The position numbers were made by a program, and so were the translations under genes. The notes beneath the pieces were generated by a model that saw nothing but the letters and a program-made list of their open reading frames with translations, searched no databases and was not told the DNA's origin. A stretch of 38,391 nucleotides of DNA, taken from the NCBI GenBank assembly GCA_022706235.1, contig JAKJCY010000018.1:1-38391 (forward strand), given 5' to 3'. This DNA comes from Candidatus Hydrogenedentota bacterium. GTDB lineage: Bacteria; Hydrogenedentota; Hydrogenedentia; Hydrogenedentales; CAITNO01. Positions 1-7,749 of the stretch are shown here, piece after piece; positions within the stretch are counted from its first letter, which is position 1; every line of letters begins with the position of its first letter.

Positions 1-1221
1 TGTCTCCGCCGCATCGGAAGCCAACCGGTCCGGCGCGTGGATATCCATCTGATAGGTGGGCGGTCGGCCGGACGCGCGGTAGGCCAAATCATAGGCGGCA
101 CCGTCAATGGTGAGAATGGAATACCCCTTGGGTGTGCCGTCGTCCATAACGGATTCCGGGATGCCTACGGCGTTGTAAAACCCGCCGTACCAGGAACCGC
201 AGGCGGTACCCTGCACGATATGATGATGAGGCGCTTCCCCGGGCCAGCCATCATCGGCGTCGAGGAAAAAGTGTCCATGGCTGTGGGTGTGCGCGGACAG
301 GGAAATACAGTTCTTAAAGGGTGCAATAATTTCGAACAGGGCGGCTTTGTCCTTGATGCTCATGATGGGAATGTGCATCATCAGGACGATGAATGCCTCG
401 GAAGAGACCCCTGCGAGATAGTTCCGGATAAAAGCGAGTTGCCGTTCGCCGAGTTCCGCGTGATAATCGCTGGAAGGCAAGTCATAACAAATGTCGTTCA
501 GGACCAGGATATGCGCGTTTCCGTATGCGGCCGCATAATAAGACGGCCCCACGTGCCGTTGATAGGTCTCGTAAGAATATTCCCGCGAAGGGGCGTCATA
601 ATCCGTGTCATGGTTGCCGGGCACATAATGCCAGGGCAGGCCCGCCCGGCCGATCCCCTGCACCAGTTCATCGAATACACGGAGGTTGTCAAAGGCATTG
701 TCGCCGAGGGTCAGGCCGAAATCCACCTCCATGCCCGTCACTTCCGCAATGATGTCCCGCAGCAGGTATTGCACTTCCTGGAAGTTGCGGGTTTGGGGAT
801 CTCCCAGGACCAGCATGCGGACGGGGCCGGTTTCCTGGCGGGGCTGCAAGGGGAAATCAAGGGTTCTCGGCAGCGGTCCGGTCGGAGAAAATCCGCCGAA
901 TTTAAGTTTCGGCGAGCCGTTCGGCCGGTGCATGTAGTAAAACTTCAGTGTATTGGTAACAGGGTCCGGCGGCGGTGACCATCCGGTCGGTTTCACCACG
1001 AATACGATACCGGGGTCGGTTATTTCCAGGGTGTAGTTGCCCCCCTCCGCGGTCACTACAACGTCCGCGCCGTTGGATACCGCCACGCCGGCAATCCCGG
1101 GTTCGCCATCCTCCCGGGTTCCATTGGTGTTCAGATCGTGGAATACCACGCCGGAGACCGGATTGGCGCCCGCGCAAAAGGCCAACGTAAGGGCGGCGCA
1201 AAAAACAAAAATCGTTCTCAT
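1..1221 (-). CDS. Secreted calcineurin-like metallophosphoesterase (3' end beyond window)
   Basis: The minus-strand reading frame is open from an ATG at 1221 to the window edge, giving 407 residues with no stop, so the C-terminus is missing. Residues 1-19 form a signal peptide (MRTIFVFCAALTLAFCAGA). Residues 21-70 resemble the SdrD-B/MetallophosN beta-sandwich that precedes this enzyme type (VFHDLNTNGTREDGEPGIAG). The catalytic domain follows, with the metal-binding blocks LGDPQ (139-143), LGDN (172-175), PGNHD (201-205), MMHIP and AHTHSHGH. It should hydrolyse phosphomonoesters or diesters outside the cytoplasm; the substrate cannot be read from sequence. The ribosome site AAGGA lies 8-9 bases before the ATG. 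It is the last visible gene of a minus-strand run and starts 42 bases after the preceding gene. The family assignment is secure, the exact role is not. Confidence 0.85.
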   Translation of the reverse strand, partial: MRTIFVFCAALTLAFCAGANPVSGVVFHDLNTNGTREDGEPGIAGVAVSNGADVVVTAEGGNYTLEITDPGIVFVVKPTGWSPPPDPVTNTLKFYYMHRPNGSPKLKFGGFSPTGPLPRTLDFPLQPRQETGPVRMLVLGDPQTRNFQEVQYLLRDIIAEVTGMEVDFGLTLGDNAFDNLRVFDELVQGIGRAGLPWHYVPGNHDTDYDAPSREYSYETYQRHVGPSYYAAAYGNAHILVLNDICYDLPSSDYHAELGERQLAFIRNYLAGVSSEAFIVLMMHIPIMSIKDKAALFEIIAPFKNCISLSAHTHSHGHFFLDADDGWPGEAPHHHIVQGTACGSWYGGFYNAVGIPESVMDDGTPKGYSILTIDGAAYDLAYRASGRPPTYQMDIHAPDRLASDAAET

Positions 1222-1263
1222 TGTCAGGATTCCTTTTTTTTAGCCCCGAGTTTCATCAATGCT

Positions 1264-2298
1264 TCAACGGGTTTTGCATATAGGCAGCCGGAACCGCCGG
1301 ATTTCATTGGTACCTTCCGGGGTGGCGACTTCGGCGTAAATCCAGATCTCGTCCCCGACCCACATCCAGTGGGAATAGCGCCACGTATGATGGGTGGGAC
1401 CGGGCGTGGCGCTTTTCAGCAGGGGAGACTGGGGCGTCAGGTCGATAATGGTGTGCAGGTCGAAGGTGAACCCGATACCGGTCAGGATATTGTAGACAGG
1501 CTCGAACCAGCTGACCGTGGAGCCCTCATAAATAAAAAGATACCCGATCCCCACCGGTAATACGCTCGCCGGGCGCACATAGAAATTATGCCAGTCCTGG
1601 AGATGCATGATGGGTTCATAGGGGTTGCCCGCCGGCCTCCAGGCCTCACCGTCGGCGCTGGTGAAATGGAAGATGCGCTCGGTACGGCGCACGACACCGA
1701 TGACATAGCAATGGTAGGCGCCGTTCGCGTAAAGGATCACCGGATCTTTATATTCGTCAGGGGGCACATCAAAGGGGTGCGTTTTGTCAGGTGGGCCGAT
1801 AACCACCCGGGCCGTATCCGCGCGGAACGCGTCCGGGCTGTCCGCATCGTCAAACTTGATGATGGACCAGGGGCCGCCCTGCCAGGGGCCGCACCCGTAC
1901 AGTTTGAACCGCCCGGTAGCCGGGTCCGTCAGCAGGGCAGGCCGTTCAAAGCCCGGGATGGGCACATCTTCCCGGCGCAGTTGATGAACCTTTTCAAAGT
2001 GGATGCCGTTTTCGCTGCGCAGGATGCGAATTTCGTAACCGCGCAATCCGCGCTCTCCCTCGGCGGTACGCATGCGACAGGCGAGCCAGAAGACACCGTC
2101 CTTGTCCTGCACGACGGAAGGCGCGCCTGCCCACCAACCAGGCGCAATGGTATCCGGCCTGAGGATAAGATCGTAGGAATCAAACTGCCGCGTAACGGAG
2201 CGAAATCTGTCGTGGATTTCCGGCACCGTTCCCTTCCAGTCGGAAGGCAGGGCGGTCAGGCTCATCGCAGTACAAATAAGGTAAGGTTCTGCAAGCAT
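1264..2298 (-). CDS. Five-bladed beta-propeller glycosidase-like protein (GH43/GH32/GH130 fold)
   Basis: The product has 344 residues. Repeating blades with Trp/Asp-rich motifs are visible: WWAGAPSVVQDKDGVFWLA, SENGIHFEKV, ERPALLTDPATGRFKLYG, EYKDPVILYANGAYHCYV, TSADGEAW and YLFIYEGS. Blocks such as 'DPVI...NGAYHCYV' and 'SADGEAWRP' are typical of GH43/GH32/GH130-like five-bladed propellers acting on sugar residues. No clear signal peptide is present, so it may be cytoplasmic. The start at 2298 is preceded by AAAGGGA at a suitable distance; an in-frame ATG 11 codons later has no such site. It lies 54 bases after the E3 gene and 42 bases before the phosphoesterase, all on the minus strand. The specific sugar and the catalytic acids cannot be assigned without alignment. 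Confidence 0.7.
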   Translation of the reverse strand: MLAEPYLICTAMSLTALPSDWKGTVPEIHDRFRSVTRQFDSYDLILRPDTIAPGWWAGAPSVVQDKDGVFWLACRMRTAEGERGLRGYEIRILRSENGIHFEKVHQLRREDVPIPGFERPALLTDPATGRFKLYGCGPWQGGPWSIIKFDDADSPDAFRADTARVVIGPPDKTHPFDVPPDEYKDPVILYANGAYHCYVIGVVRRTERIFHFTSADGEAWRPAGNPYEPIMHLQDWHNFYVRPASVLPVGIGYLFIYEGSTVSWFEPVYNILTGIGFTFDLHTIIDLTPQSPLLKSATPGPTHHTWRYSHWMWVGDEIWIYAEVATPEGTNEIRRFRLPICKTR

Positions 2299-2352
2299 CA
2301 GCGGTCCCTTTCGCTTTCTTGCTCGTGGCTGGTGTACCTCTATGAAGACGTG

Positions 2353-3750
2353 TCACTTCTTTTTTACGGTGGGTTTGGAGTGGATGCCCATGCCGTAATA
2401 GTCTTCCGCCGCTTCCAGCAGTGCTTCGGACAAGGTGGGGTGGGTGTGAATGGTGTTTACAATCTCTTCCACGGTTGCCTCCATGCTCATGGCGAGGGCG
2501 GCGGCCGCAATCAGTTCCCCGGCCTCGGGTCCCAGGATGTGGACCCCCAGGATCTCGTCCGTGGCGGCGTCTCCGATGATCTTGACCATGCCGTCCGTGC
2601 TGCCGATGGAATGGGCGCGCCCATTAGCGGCGAAGAGGAAACGGCCGGTCTTTGCCGTGTATCCCTGTTCCACCGCCTGCTTCTCGGTCAGCCCTACGCT
2701 TGCCAGTTCGGGCGAGGTGAAATTGCAGGCGGGCAGTACCCGGTAATTCATCGTTTTGGAACCCCCCGTGCAATTGGTCGCGGCGACAATACCCTCGGTG
2801 GACGCTCCATGGGCGAGCCAGGTGCGGTTGATGACGTCGCCGACGGCATAAATGCCGGGCGCATCGGTCTGCATCCGGTCGTTGACCAGAATGCCGCCCC
2901 GCTTGTCCAATTGAATGCCGAGGCCGGGATTGGCCGCGACCAGTTCCGAGTTACATTGCACGCCGATGGCGACCAGGACGATTTCGGCGTCCACCGTGCC
3001 GGGCTGTTTCCCTTCTAGATGGAGCCGTGCGCCGGATTCGGATCGCTCGATTTTGGATACGCTGGTGCCCGTTCTTACATCCATGCCGTTTTTCTTGAAG
3101 ACACGCTCCAGCAGTTTGGCGGGTTCCTCATCGGCGCGGGGCAATACGGTCGGCATCAGCTCGATGAGCGTTACCTTCGCGCCGAAGGCGTTCCAGATGC
3201 AGGCAAATTCGGCGCCGATGGCACCGGCGCCGATAATGGCGACGCTTTCGGGGACCCGGTCCATGCGCAGCGCATCCGTGCTGCCAATGACCACTTTGCC
3301 GTCAAACTCGAAGCCTGGCAATTGGGCAGGCCGGCCGCCCGTGGCGATGATGATAGTCTTGGCGTGCAGTTCATCCTTGCCGACGCGTACTACGTCCGGG
3401 GCGGGGAGGGACGCCTCTCCCTGGAACAAGGCAATACCATTGGCCTTGAAGAGTCCCTGGATGCCGCCGGTGTTGATGCCCACCACCTTGTCCTTGCGTT
3501 CCAGGAGCCGTTTCATATCGAGTTTCGGGTCTTTGACAATTACGCCGAACTCTTCCGCGTGCTGCAGATTGTGATACAGTTCCGCGGTATGTATCAGCGT
3601 CTTGGTGGGAATGCACCCGATGTTCAGGCACACCCCGCCCAATGGGCCCCGTTCGACCACCGCCGTTTTCGCTCCGCGCTGGGCAGCACGAATCGCCGCC
3701 ACATACCCGCCGGGACCCGCACCGATGACTACAACATCAAATTCGTTCAT
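2353..3750 (-). CDS. lpdA: Dihydrolipoamide dehydrogenase (E3)
   Basis: This 465-residue FAD flavoprotein reoxidises the dihydrolipoyl arm of E2, passing electrons to NAD+. The N-terminus has the FAD dinucleotide motif GAGPGG (10-15) and the redox disulfide in GGVCLNIGC (Cys41 and Cys46). The NAD motif is GAGAIGAEF, the second FAD motif is GIYAVGD, and the C-terminal active-site base lies in HTHPTLSEALLEA. Length and motif order are standard. The frame stays open to 3801, but the ATG at 3750 is chosen because AAAGGA lies 8 bases upstream and the protein begins directly at the conserved strand (MNEFDVVVIGAGP). It follows the E2 gene on the same strand with a 124-base gap that holds an inverted repeat. 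A mercuric or glutathione reductase is unlikely, given the C-terminal LSEALLEAAEDYYG. Confidence 0.95.
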   Translation of the reverse strand: MNEFDVVVIGAGPGGYVAAIRAAQRGAKTAVVERGPLGGVCLNIGCIPTKTLIHTAELYHNLQHAEEFGVIVKDPKLDMKRLLERKDKVVGINTGGIQGLFKANGIALFQGEASLPAPDVVRVGKDELHAKTIIIATGGRPAQLPGFEFDGKVVIGSTDALRMDRVPESVAIIGAGAIGAEFACIWNAFGAKVTLIELMPTVLPRADEEPAKLLERVFKKNGMDVRTGTSVSKIERSESGARLHLEGKQPGTVDAEIVLVAIGVQCNSELVAANPGLGIQLDKRGGILVNDRMQTDAPGIYAVGDVINRTWLAHGASTEGIVAATNCTGGSKTMNYRVLPACNFTSPELASVGLTEKQAVEQGYTAKTGRFLFAANGRAHSIGSTDGMVKIIGDAATDEILGVHILGPEAGELIAAAALAMSMEATVEEIVNTIHTHPTLSEALLEAAEDYYGMGIHSKPTVKKK

Positions 3751-3768
3751 TTTCACTATCCTTTGGTG

Positions 3769-3849
3769 GGCGTACCTTCCCAGGTGCGCCGTATGGAACA
3801 CTATTCCGGATTGTTGTATCGCACTATGGCGCGCCCTGGAAGGTACGCC
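3769..3849. repeat. Paired-hairpin inverted repeat between E3 and E2 genes
   Basis: Two 22-base arms, 3769-3790 and 3828-3849, are near reverse complements with 38 bases between them. The first 12 bases of the left arm (GGCGTACCTTCC) match the right arm exactly in reverse complement. The left arm also folds on itself: GGCG-T-ACCT pairs with AGGT-G-CGCC around a TCCC loop, with one T:G wobble. This doublet design is that of REP/BIME-type elements. It lies between the E2 and E3 genes, where it could act as an mRNA stabiliser or attenuate E3 expression. Confidence 0.7.
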
Positions 3850-3874
3850 TGCGTAATTGTTGTTGTGGGCTGCC

Positions 3875-5194
3875 TTAAAAGGCGGCCTCTTCCAGTATCG
3901 CTTTCAATCGGCCCATGAATTGTGCCGCAACCGCGCCGTCCACGACCCGGTGGTCGCTGGACAGAGTCAGTTTCATGATGGGCCGGATATGGATGCCGCC
4001 GTCTATCACCACCACCCGGTCTTTGATTTGGCCGATGGCCAGGATTGCGCTGTCCGGCTGGTTGATGATGGCGGTGAAATGGTCCACGCCATAGGCGCCC
4101 AGGTTGGATACCGTAAAGGTGTTTCCCTGGTAATCATCGGGTAGCAGTTTCCCGGTCTGGGCTTTTTCCGCCAGCGCCTTGGACGCCGCGCACAACCCTT
4201 CCAGCGACAGCAGGTGGGCCTGGCGGATTACCGGCACAATCAGGCCGGTCGGCAAGGCCACCGCCATGCCCAGGTTGACATCGCCGCCCTGTTCAATGGC
4301 ATCGCCCAGCCAACGGGCGTTTACATTGGGAAATTCCCGTAGTGCCTTGGCTGTTGCGAATAACACCAGGTCGTTAAAGGATGCCTTGAAGGCCTTGTTA
4401 CGGGCGCGAAATTCCCTCGCCCCCTTCATGTCTACTTCCACGGTGACATAATAGTGCGGCGCGCTGTATTTGCTGGCGCTCATACGTTCGGCGATGATGC
4501 GGCGCATGGGCGTCAGCGGCACACGTTGGAGCGATGCAACTCCGGGTGCTGCGGCCGGTGCGGGTGCGGCGGGTTTTGCCAGGGCCTGGCTTACGTCGGC
4601 CTTGGTAATCTTGCCGCCGATGCCCGTGCCGGCAATACCGGCGGCGGCGATGCCCGCATTCTCAATCATACGTTTTGCCGTGGGTGTTATTTTTGCGGCG
4701 CTCTCCGGCGCCGCCGCCAGAACATCCGCCTCCAGAACACGGCCGCCCACGCCTGAACCCGCAAGCGCAGCGGCGTCAATGCCCCGTGCCGCCGCCGCCT
4801 TCCGCGCGCGCGGTGAAACAGGCACTTTGCCAGCGGGAACCGGCTGCACGGAAGCACTTTGCGGTGTCGGCGTGACGGATGCGACCGTGATTTCGGACTG
4901 TACCGCCATCGGCACACTGCCGCCCGCGCCGTACTGTGACAAGTCCGGAAGCGGTTCATCGGCCGTTCCCACGAGGGCAATGACCGTCAGTACCGGCACC
5001 TCCACACCTTCCGGCACCAGTATCTTGCGCAGCACCCCGGAGGCGGTGCTTTCACATTCCACTTCAGCCTTGTCGGTTTGAATCGAGAAGAGTGCTTCGC
5101 CCGTCTCGACCGGTTCGCCTTCCTGTTTGAACCACTTTACAATTTCCGCTTCTTCCACCGAGTTGCCCATTTTTGGCAATAAAATTTCCTGCAT
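3875..5194 (-). CDS. 2-oxoacid dehydrogenase E2 acyltransferase with two E3/E1-binding domains
   Basis: The product has 439 residues and transfers acyl groups from lipoate to CoA in a pyruvate- or branched-chain-type dehydrogenase complex. The lipoyl domain spans 1-80 with lipoyl-lysine Lys42 in TDKAEVE. Two peripheral-subunit-binding domains follow: about 126-161 (SPRARKAAAARGID...GGRVLEADVL) and 169-206 (TPTAKRMIENAG...GGKITKADV). An Ala/Pro linker leads to the catalytic domain from about 222, with the active site DHRVVDG (His415, Asp419). Most E2 proteins have one such binding domain. The frame extends upstream to 5281, but the ATG at 5194 has AAGGA before it and starts at MQEILLPKMG. It begins two bases after the mtlD stop, so translation is probably coupled. 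No E1 gene lies in the window, so pyruvate versus another oxoacid is undecided. Confidence 0.92.
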   Translation of the reverse strand: MQEILLPKMGNSVEEAEIVKWFKQEGEPVETGEALFSIQTDKAEVECESTASGVLRKILVPEGVEVPVLTVIALVGTADEPLPDLSQYGAGGSVPMAVQSEITVASVTPTPQSASVQPVPAGKVPVSPRARKAAAARGIDAAALAGSGVGGRVLEADVLAAAPESAAKITPTAKRMIENAGIAAAGIAGTGIGGKITKADVSQALAKPAAPAPAAAPGVASLQRVPLTPMRRIIAERMSASKYSAPHYYVTVEVDMKGAREFRARNKAFKASFNDLVLFATAKALREFPNVNARWLGDAIEQGGDVNLGMAVALPTGLIVPVIRQAHLLSLEGLCAASKALAEKAQTGKLLPDDYQGNTFTVSNLGAYGVDHFTAIINQPDSAILAIGQIKDRVVVIDGGIHIRPIMKLTLSSDHRVVDGAVAAQFMGRLKAILEEAAF

Positions 5195-5196
5195 TA

Positions 5197-6381
5197 TCAA
5201 GATTCCTTTACATTCTTGCGTAGCGCTTGAAACGCCCTTTGTATCATTATGTACGCTGTCGAATCCGGAGACAGGCCGCAAATTTCCCGCAGCACGGCGG
5301 CAACGCCGCCTTTCCGCAGCAGGGCCTGCACCTGCATGGCTGCCTCATCCCCGGGATTGTCATACAGGATGGCCGCCGCGGCGGCCATCGCCACCGCATG
5401 GGAGGCAATGTTCTGGGAACGGCACAGGCCCATGGCGCCGACCAGCCTGTCCTCCGGGCCCAGTTTGCGCACCGGGTCCCGCCCGACGCGGGCAATGGGG
5501 TCCGCGAGCGCCCGGTTATGGTACCGGTATATCAGGTCCTGCAGGTGCACTTCCAGGGAGGCAGCGTCCATGCCGTACTTTTTCACCAATGCACGGCACG
5601 TCTCCCGACCCGCAGCTTCCACCCGTGCCCGTACCGTGTCATCGCGTATCGCTTCATAGACATAGGCGTAACCCCGCAGGTGCCCCAGGTAGGCCGTGGC
5701 CGCATGGGTCAGGTTGTGGACGAAGAGTTTCCGCTCCACATAGGCGCCAAAGTCCGATGACGGCTTGAGATTCTTCAGCGGAGGAATGGGGCCGCGAAAG
5801 CCGCGCGCGTCCACCGGCAGTTCACAATAGGGTTCCACCCAGACCGCCAGCGGGTCCTCGGCGCGCTGTTCCGGGGTGATTACCGGCACCATCCGCCCGA
5901 TGCTGGCCTCGATGAAACCGACGCGCGTTTCCAGTGTTTCCAGCAGAGACGGGGCGAGATGCCCGGCGACCAGTCCGCGTACGTGCGCTTCGCCGTCTTT
6001 CAGGTTTTCGCAGATGAGGATATCAAGGGAGGCGGCATCTTTGTTTTCAAAGCGCAGCGCCACCGCACGCGCAATCACCGGGGCAATGTGCGGCAGTGCG
6101 TGGAGGCCTACCGCGGTGGAAGCGATGTCGGCACGGGCCAGGGCGGCGGCCGCATCCTCCAGCGACGTGCCGCTGATGGCGCTCACATCGGTAATGTGCG
6201 TGGTTTCCATGCCGGTGTCGGAAACGATGTGCAACGGATAGTTTCCCCGTTCGTTAAGCGCGTTTACAACGGAAGGCACCACATCGATAAAGGTGGTGTG
6301 GTACCCGCTTTCGCAGTAGATTTGCCCCAAAAATCCGCGGCCGATACTGCCCGCGCCGAAATGTACCGCCTGACCCTTCAA
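5197..6381 (-). CDS. mtlD: Mannitol-1-phosphate 5-dehydrogenase
   Basis: The product has 394 residues. The N-terminal Rossmann motif VHFGAGSIGRGFLGQ (6-20) is the signature of the MtlD branch of the mannitol dehydrogenase family. Further family blocks include ICENLKDGE, VGFIEASIGRMVP, ERKLFVHNLTHAATAYLG (substrate-binding Asn and His with the catalytic Lys) and the C-terminal helical domain. It interconverts mannitol-1-phosphate and fructose-6-phosphate with NAD(H) in the cytoplasm. GGAG precedes the ATG by 8 bases. It is the first gene of a five-gene minus-strand run, with its TGA two bases before the E2 start. No mannitol PTS genes are near, so its role may be in making or recovering mannitol. 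Joining mannitol metabolism to E2-E3 is uncommon. Confidence 0.93.
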   Translation of the reverse strand: MKGQAVHFGAGSIGRGFLGQIYCESGYHTTFIDVVPSVVNALNERGNYPLHIVSDTGMETTHITDVSAISGTSLEDAAAALARADIASTAVGLHALPHIAPVIARAVALRFENKDAASLDILICENLKDGEAHVRGLVAGHLAPSLLETLETRVGFIEASIGRMVPVITPEQRAEDPLAVWVEPYCELPVDARGFRGPIPPLKNLKPSSDFGAYVERKLFVHNLTHAATAYLGHLRGYAYVYEAIRDDTVRARVEAAGRETCRALVKKYGMDAASLEVHLQDLIYRYHNRALADPIARVGRDPVRKLGPEDRLVGAMGLCRSQNIASHAVAMAAAAAILYDNPGDEAAMQVQALLRKGGVAAVLREICGLSPDSTAYIMIQRAFQALRKNVKES

Positions 6382-6433
6382 CAGTATCTCCTTCAGTCTT
6401 TAAGATGGTTTATGGGGAATCGAATGGAACGAT

Positions 6434-6439
6434 AGTATA
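6434..6439 (-). promoter_or_regulatory. Possible -10 element of the mtlD-E2-E3 operon
   Basis: On the minus strand TATACT (6439 to 6434) follows GG, 52 bases before the mtlD ATG. No good -35 box lies at 16-18 bases, so only the -10 is supported. Confidence 0.35.
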
Positions 6440-6574
6440 CCAATTGGGATGCCGGAATTGCTAAATCGGGGCGATGGCAATCAATCTGACGGCTTCTGCC
6501 GCCGCCCTTTGGCGTATTGCACTATCGATCACGGCAGGCTTTTGCCTATACCCCGGACAGAAACGATTTCCTCT

Positions 6575-6599
6575 GGTTCCCAAATTTCATTTGGCAACC
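6575..6599. repeat. Single hairpin, 11-base stem
   Basis: GGTTCCCAAAT at 6575-6585 pairs with ATTTGGCAACC at 6589-6599 around a three-base TTC loop, with one mismatch. There is no T run after it on either strand, so it is not an evident terminator. The form recalls short GTTCCCAA-type dispersed hairpins seen in many genomes; only one copy is visible here. Confidence 0.5.
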
Positions 6600-6702
6600 C
6601 GCTCTCTCTTGAAATTCCATTTTCTTCCCGCCGCGATATCCCCGTGCTCGAGGTCCGGGCACACTCCCCGTTGCCCGGTGTGAACCGGTGCCCTGTATGA
6701 GC

Positions 6703-6732
6703 TTGCATTAATCCGGAAATTTTTGGTATACT
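6703..6732 (+). promoter_or_regulatory. Sigma70-type promoter of tRNA-Arg
   Basis: TTGCAT (6703-6708) and TATACT (6727-6732) are separated by 18 bases. The expected transcript start, near 6739, is about 14 bases before the mature tRNA 5' end. Confidence 0.6.
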
Positions 6733-6752
6733 TTTTACAACAGGGCGCCAGC

Positions 6753-6829
6753 GTACCCGTAGCTCAATTGGATAGAGCGTCTGGCTACGGACCAGAAGGT
6801 TAGGGGTTCGATCCCTCTCGGGTACGCCA
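6753..6829 (+). tRNA. tRNA-Arg (anticodon ACG)
   Basis: A full cloverleaf is visible. The acceptor stem pairs GTACCCG (6753-6759) with CGGGTAC (6819-6825). The D stem is GCTC/GAGC. The anticodon stem TCTGG/CCAGA encloses loop CTACGGA with anticodon ACG at 6787-6789. The T stem AGGGG/CCTCT encloses loop TTCGATC. The discriminator is G (6826) and CCA is encoded (6827-6829). The wobble A would be deaminated to inosine to read CGU, CGC and CGA. Confidence 0.97.
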
Positions 6830-6901
6830 TTTTTATGCTTTTCCGGGCGCTTTTGGTTCCCGGCGGGATGTCGGATTGATTTTATTCACCGTGCTGAGGT
6901 A

Positions 6902-6930
6902 CCATATCAACTCCCGTATTGTTGATATGG
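6902..6930. promoter_or_regulatory. Perfect 10-base hairpin upstream of rpsD
   Basis: CCATATCAAC (6902-6911) pairs perfectly with GTTGATATGG (6921-6930) around a 9-base loop. It lies 84 bases before the rpsD start. No T run follows, so it is a poor terminator. It could be an operator, a processing site, or part of an rpsD leader if transcription starts further upstream. Confidence 0.45.
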
Positions 6931-6950
6931 GGGTGGTATGCATATCTAAG

Positions 6951-6977
6951 TTCTGCCCGTGTCGCGGGATGTATACT
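6951..6977 (+). promoter_or_regulatory. Possible rpsD promoter
   Basis: TTCTGC (6951-6956) and TATACT (6972-6977) are 15 bases apart. The -10 is good; the -35 and spacing are weak. A start near 6985 would give a leader of about 30 bases carrying the ribosome site. Confidence 0.4.
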
Positions 6978-7014
6978 GCGCCAAAGTTGTTTTTAGAAGG
7001 AAAAAATCAAGGTT

Positions 7015-7626
7015 ATGGCAAAATATCGCGGTCCGAAACACAAACTGAGCCGTCGCGTGGGTGAATGTATCTGGGGGCGTTCCAATAGCCCCGCCGTAAA
7101 GCGCGATTATCCGCCGGGACAGCATGGCAGAACCCTGCGCCGCAAGTTGTCTGTATATGGTATTCAGTTACTGGAGAAGCAAAAACTGCGGATGTATTAC
7201 GGCGGGATCATGGAACGGCAGATGCGCCGTATTTTCGACCAGGCCCGGCGTCTTGGCGGTAATACAGGCACCAACCTGTTGATGCTCCTTGAATGCCGTC
7301 TGGATACGGTCGTATGGCGGCTGGGTTTCGCGCCGACTATTTTCGCCGCGCGCCAGATGGTGAATCATTGCCATGTTCTCGTAAACGGCCAGAAAGTGAA
7401 TATCCCCTCTTATCTTGTGAAGCCGGGCATGGTCATTTCCATACGGCAGCGCAGCCGTGATATTGGTATTATCAAGGACGGTGTGGAAAATCCGCCCCTT
7501 GCATTACCGGAATACCTGCAGCGTGAAGCCAAGTCTTTTGAGGGCAAACTGATCGCCACACCGAACAGCGCCACGATACCGGTGAAATTCGATACCACGA
7601 GCATTATCGGTTTCTACTCGCGTTAA
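7015..7626 (+). CDS. rpsD: 30S ribosomal protein S4
   Basis: The product has 203 residues, normal for bacterial S4. It binds 16S rRNA early in 30S assembly. The N-terminal block MAKYRGPKHKLSRRVGE, the helical part QLLEKQKLRMYYGGIMERQMRRIF and the S4 RNA-binding domain LECRLDTVVWRLGFAPTIFAARQMVNHCHVLVNGQKV are all present. The N-terminus lacks the four-Cys zinc site, so it is the zinc-free form. AGAAGGA precedes the ATG. It stands alone, not in the alpha operon with rpsM, rpsK and rpoA, and has its own terminator. This resembles the isolated rpsD of Bacillus, which is autoregulated. Confidence 0.97.
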   Translation: MAKYRGPKHKLSRRVGECIWGRSNSPAVKRDYPPGQHGRTLRRKLSVYGIQLLEKQKLRMYYGGIMERQMRRIFDQARRLGGNTGTNLLMLLECRLDTVVWRLGFAPTIFAARQMVNHCHVLVNGQKVNIPSYLVKPGMVISIRQRSRDIGIIKDGVENPPLALPEYLQREAKSFEGKLIATPNSATIPVKFDTTSIIGFYSR

Positions 7627-7654
7627 TTCGGTCTTTTGTGCACTTGTCTATCTT

Positions 7655-7691
7655 CGGCGGACCGCTTATAACGGTTCGCCGTTATTATTTT
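7655..7691 (+). terminator. Rho-independent terminator after rpsD
   Basis: CGGCGGACCG (7655-7664) pairs with CGGTTCGCCG (7672-7681), with one G:T wobble and a 7-base loop. TTATTATTTT follows directly. It ends the rpsD transcript 30 bases after the stop. Confidence 0.85.
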
Positions 7692-7749
7692 GTCATAGCG
7701 ACTATCAATTGCGTGGAGCGTACGCAAGCGTCACAGGGAATCGTTCGTC

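Larger units (their letters stand above)
6382..6752. other. Intergenic region between mtlD and tRNA-Arg
   Basis: Over 371 bases I see no credible gene; the short frames lack ribosome sites and family features. It holds the mtlD leader at its left edge, one hairpin at 6575-6599 and the tRNA promoter at its right edge. Confidence 0.6.

Noticed and set aside
37-978. Plus-strand open frame of 313 codons
   Set aside because: It is antisense to the phosphoesterase, which shows signal peptide and metal motifs on the minus strand.
1588-3018. Long plus-strand open frame of 476 codons
   Set aside because: It runs opposite the glycosidase-like and E3 genes, whose conserved motifs are clear on the minus strand. 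Its translation is low-complexity shadow sequence without any family.
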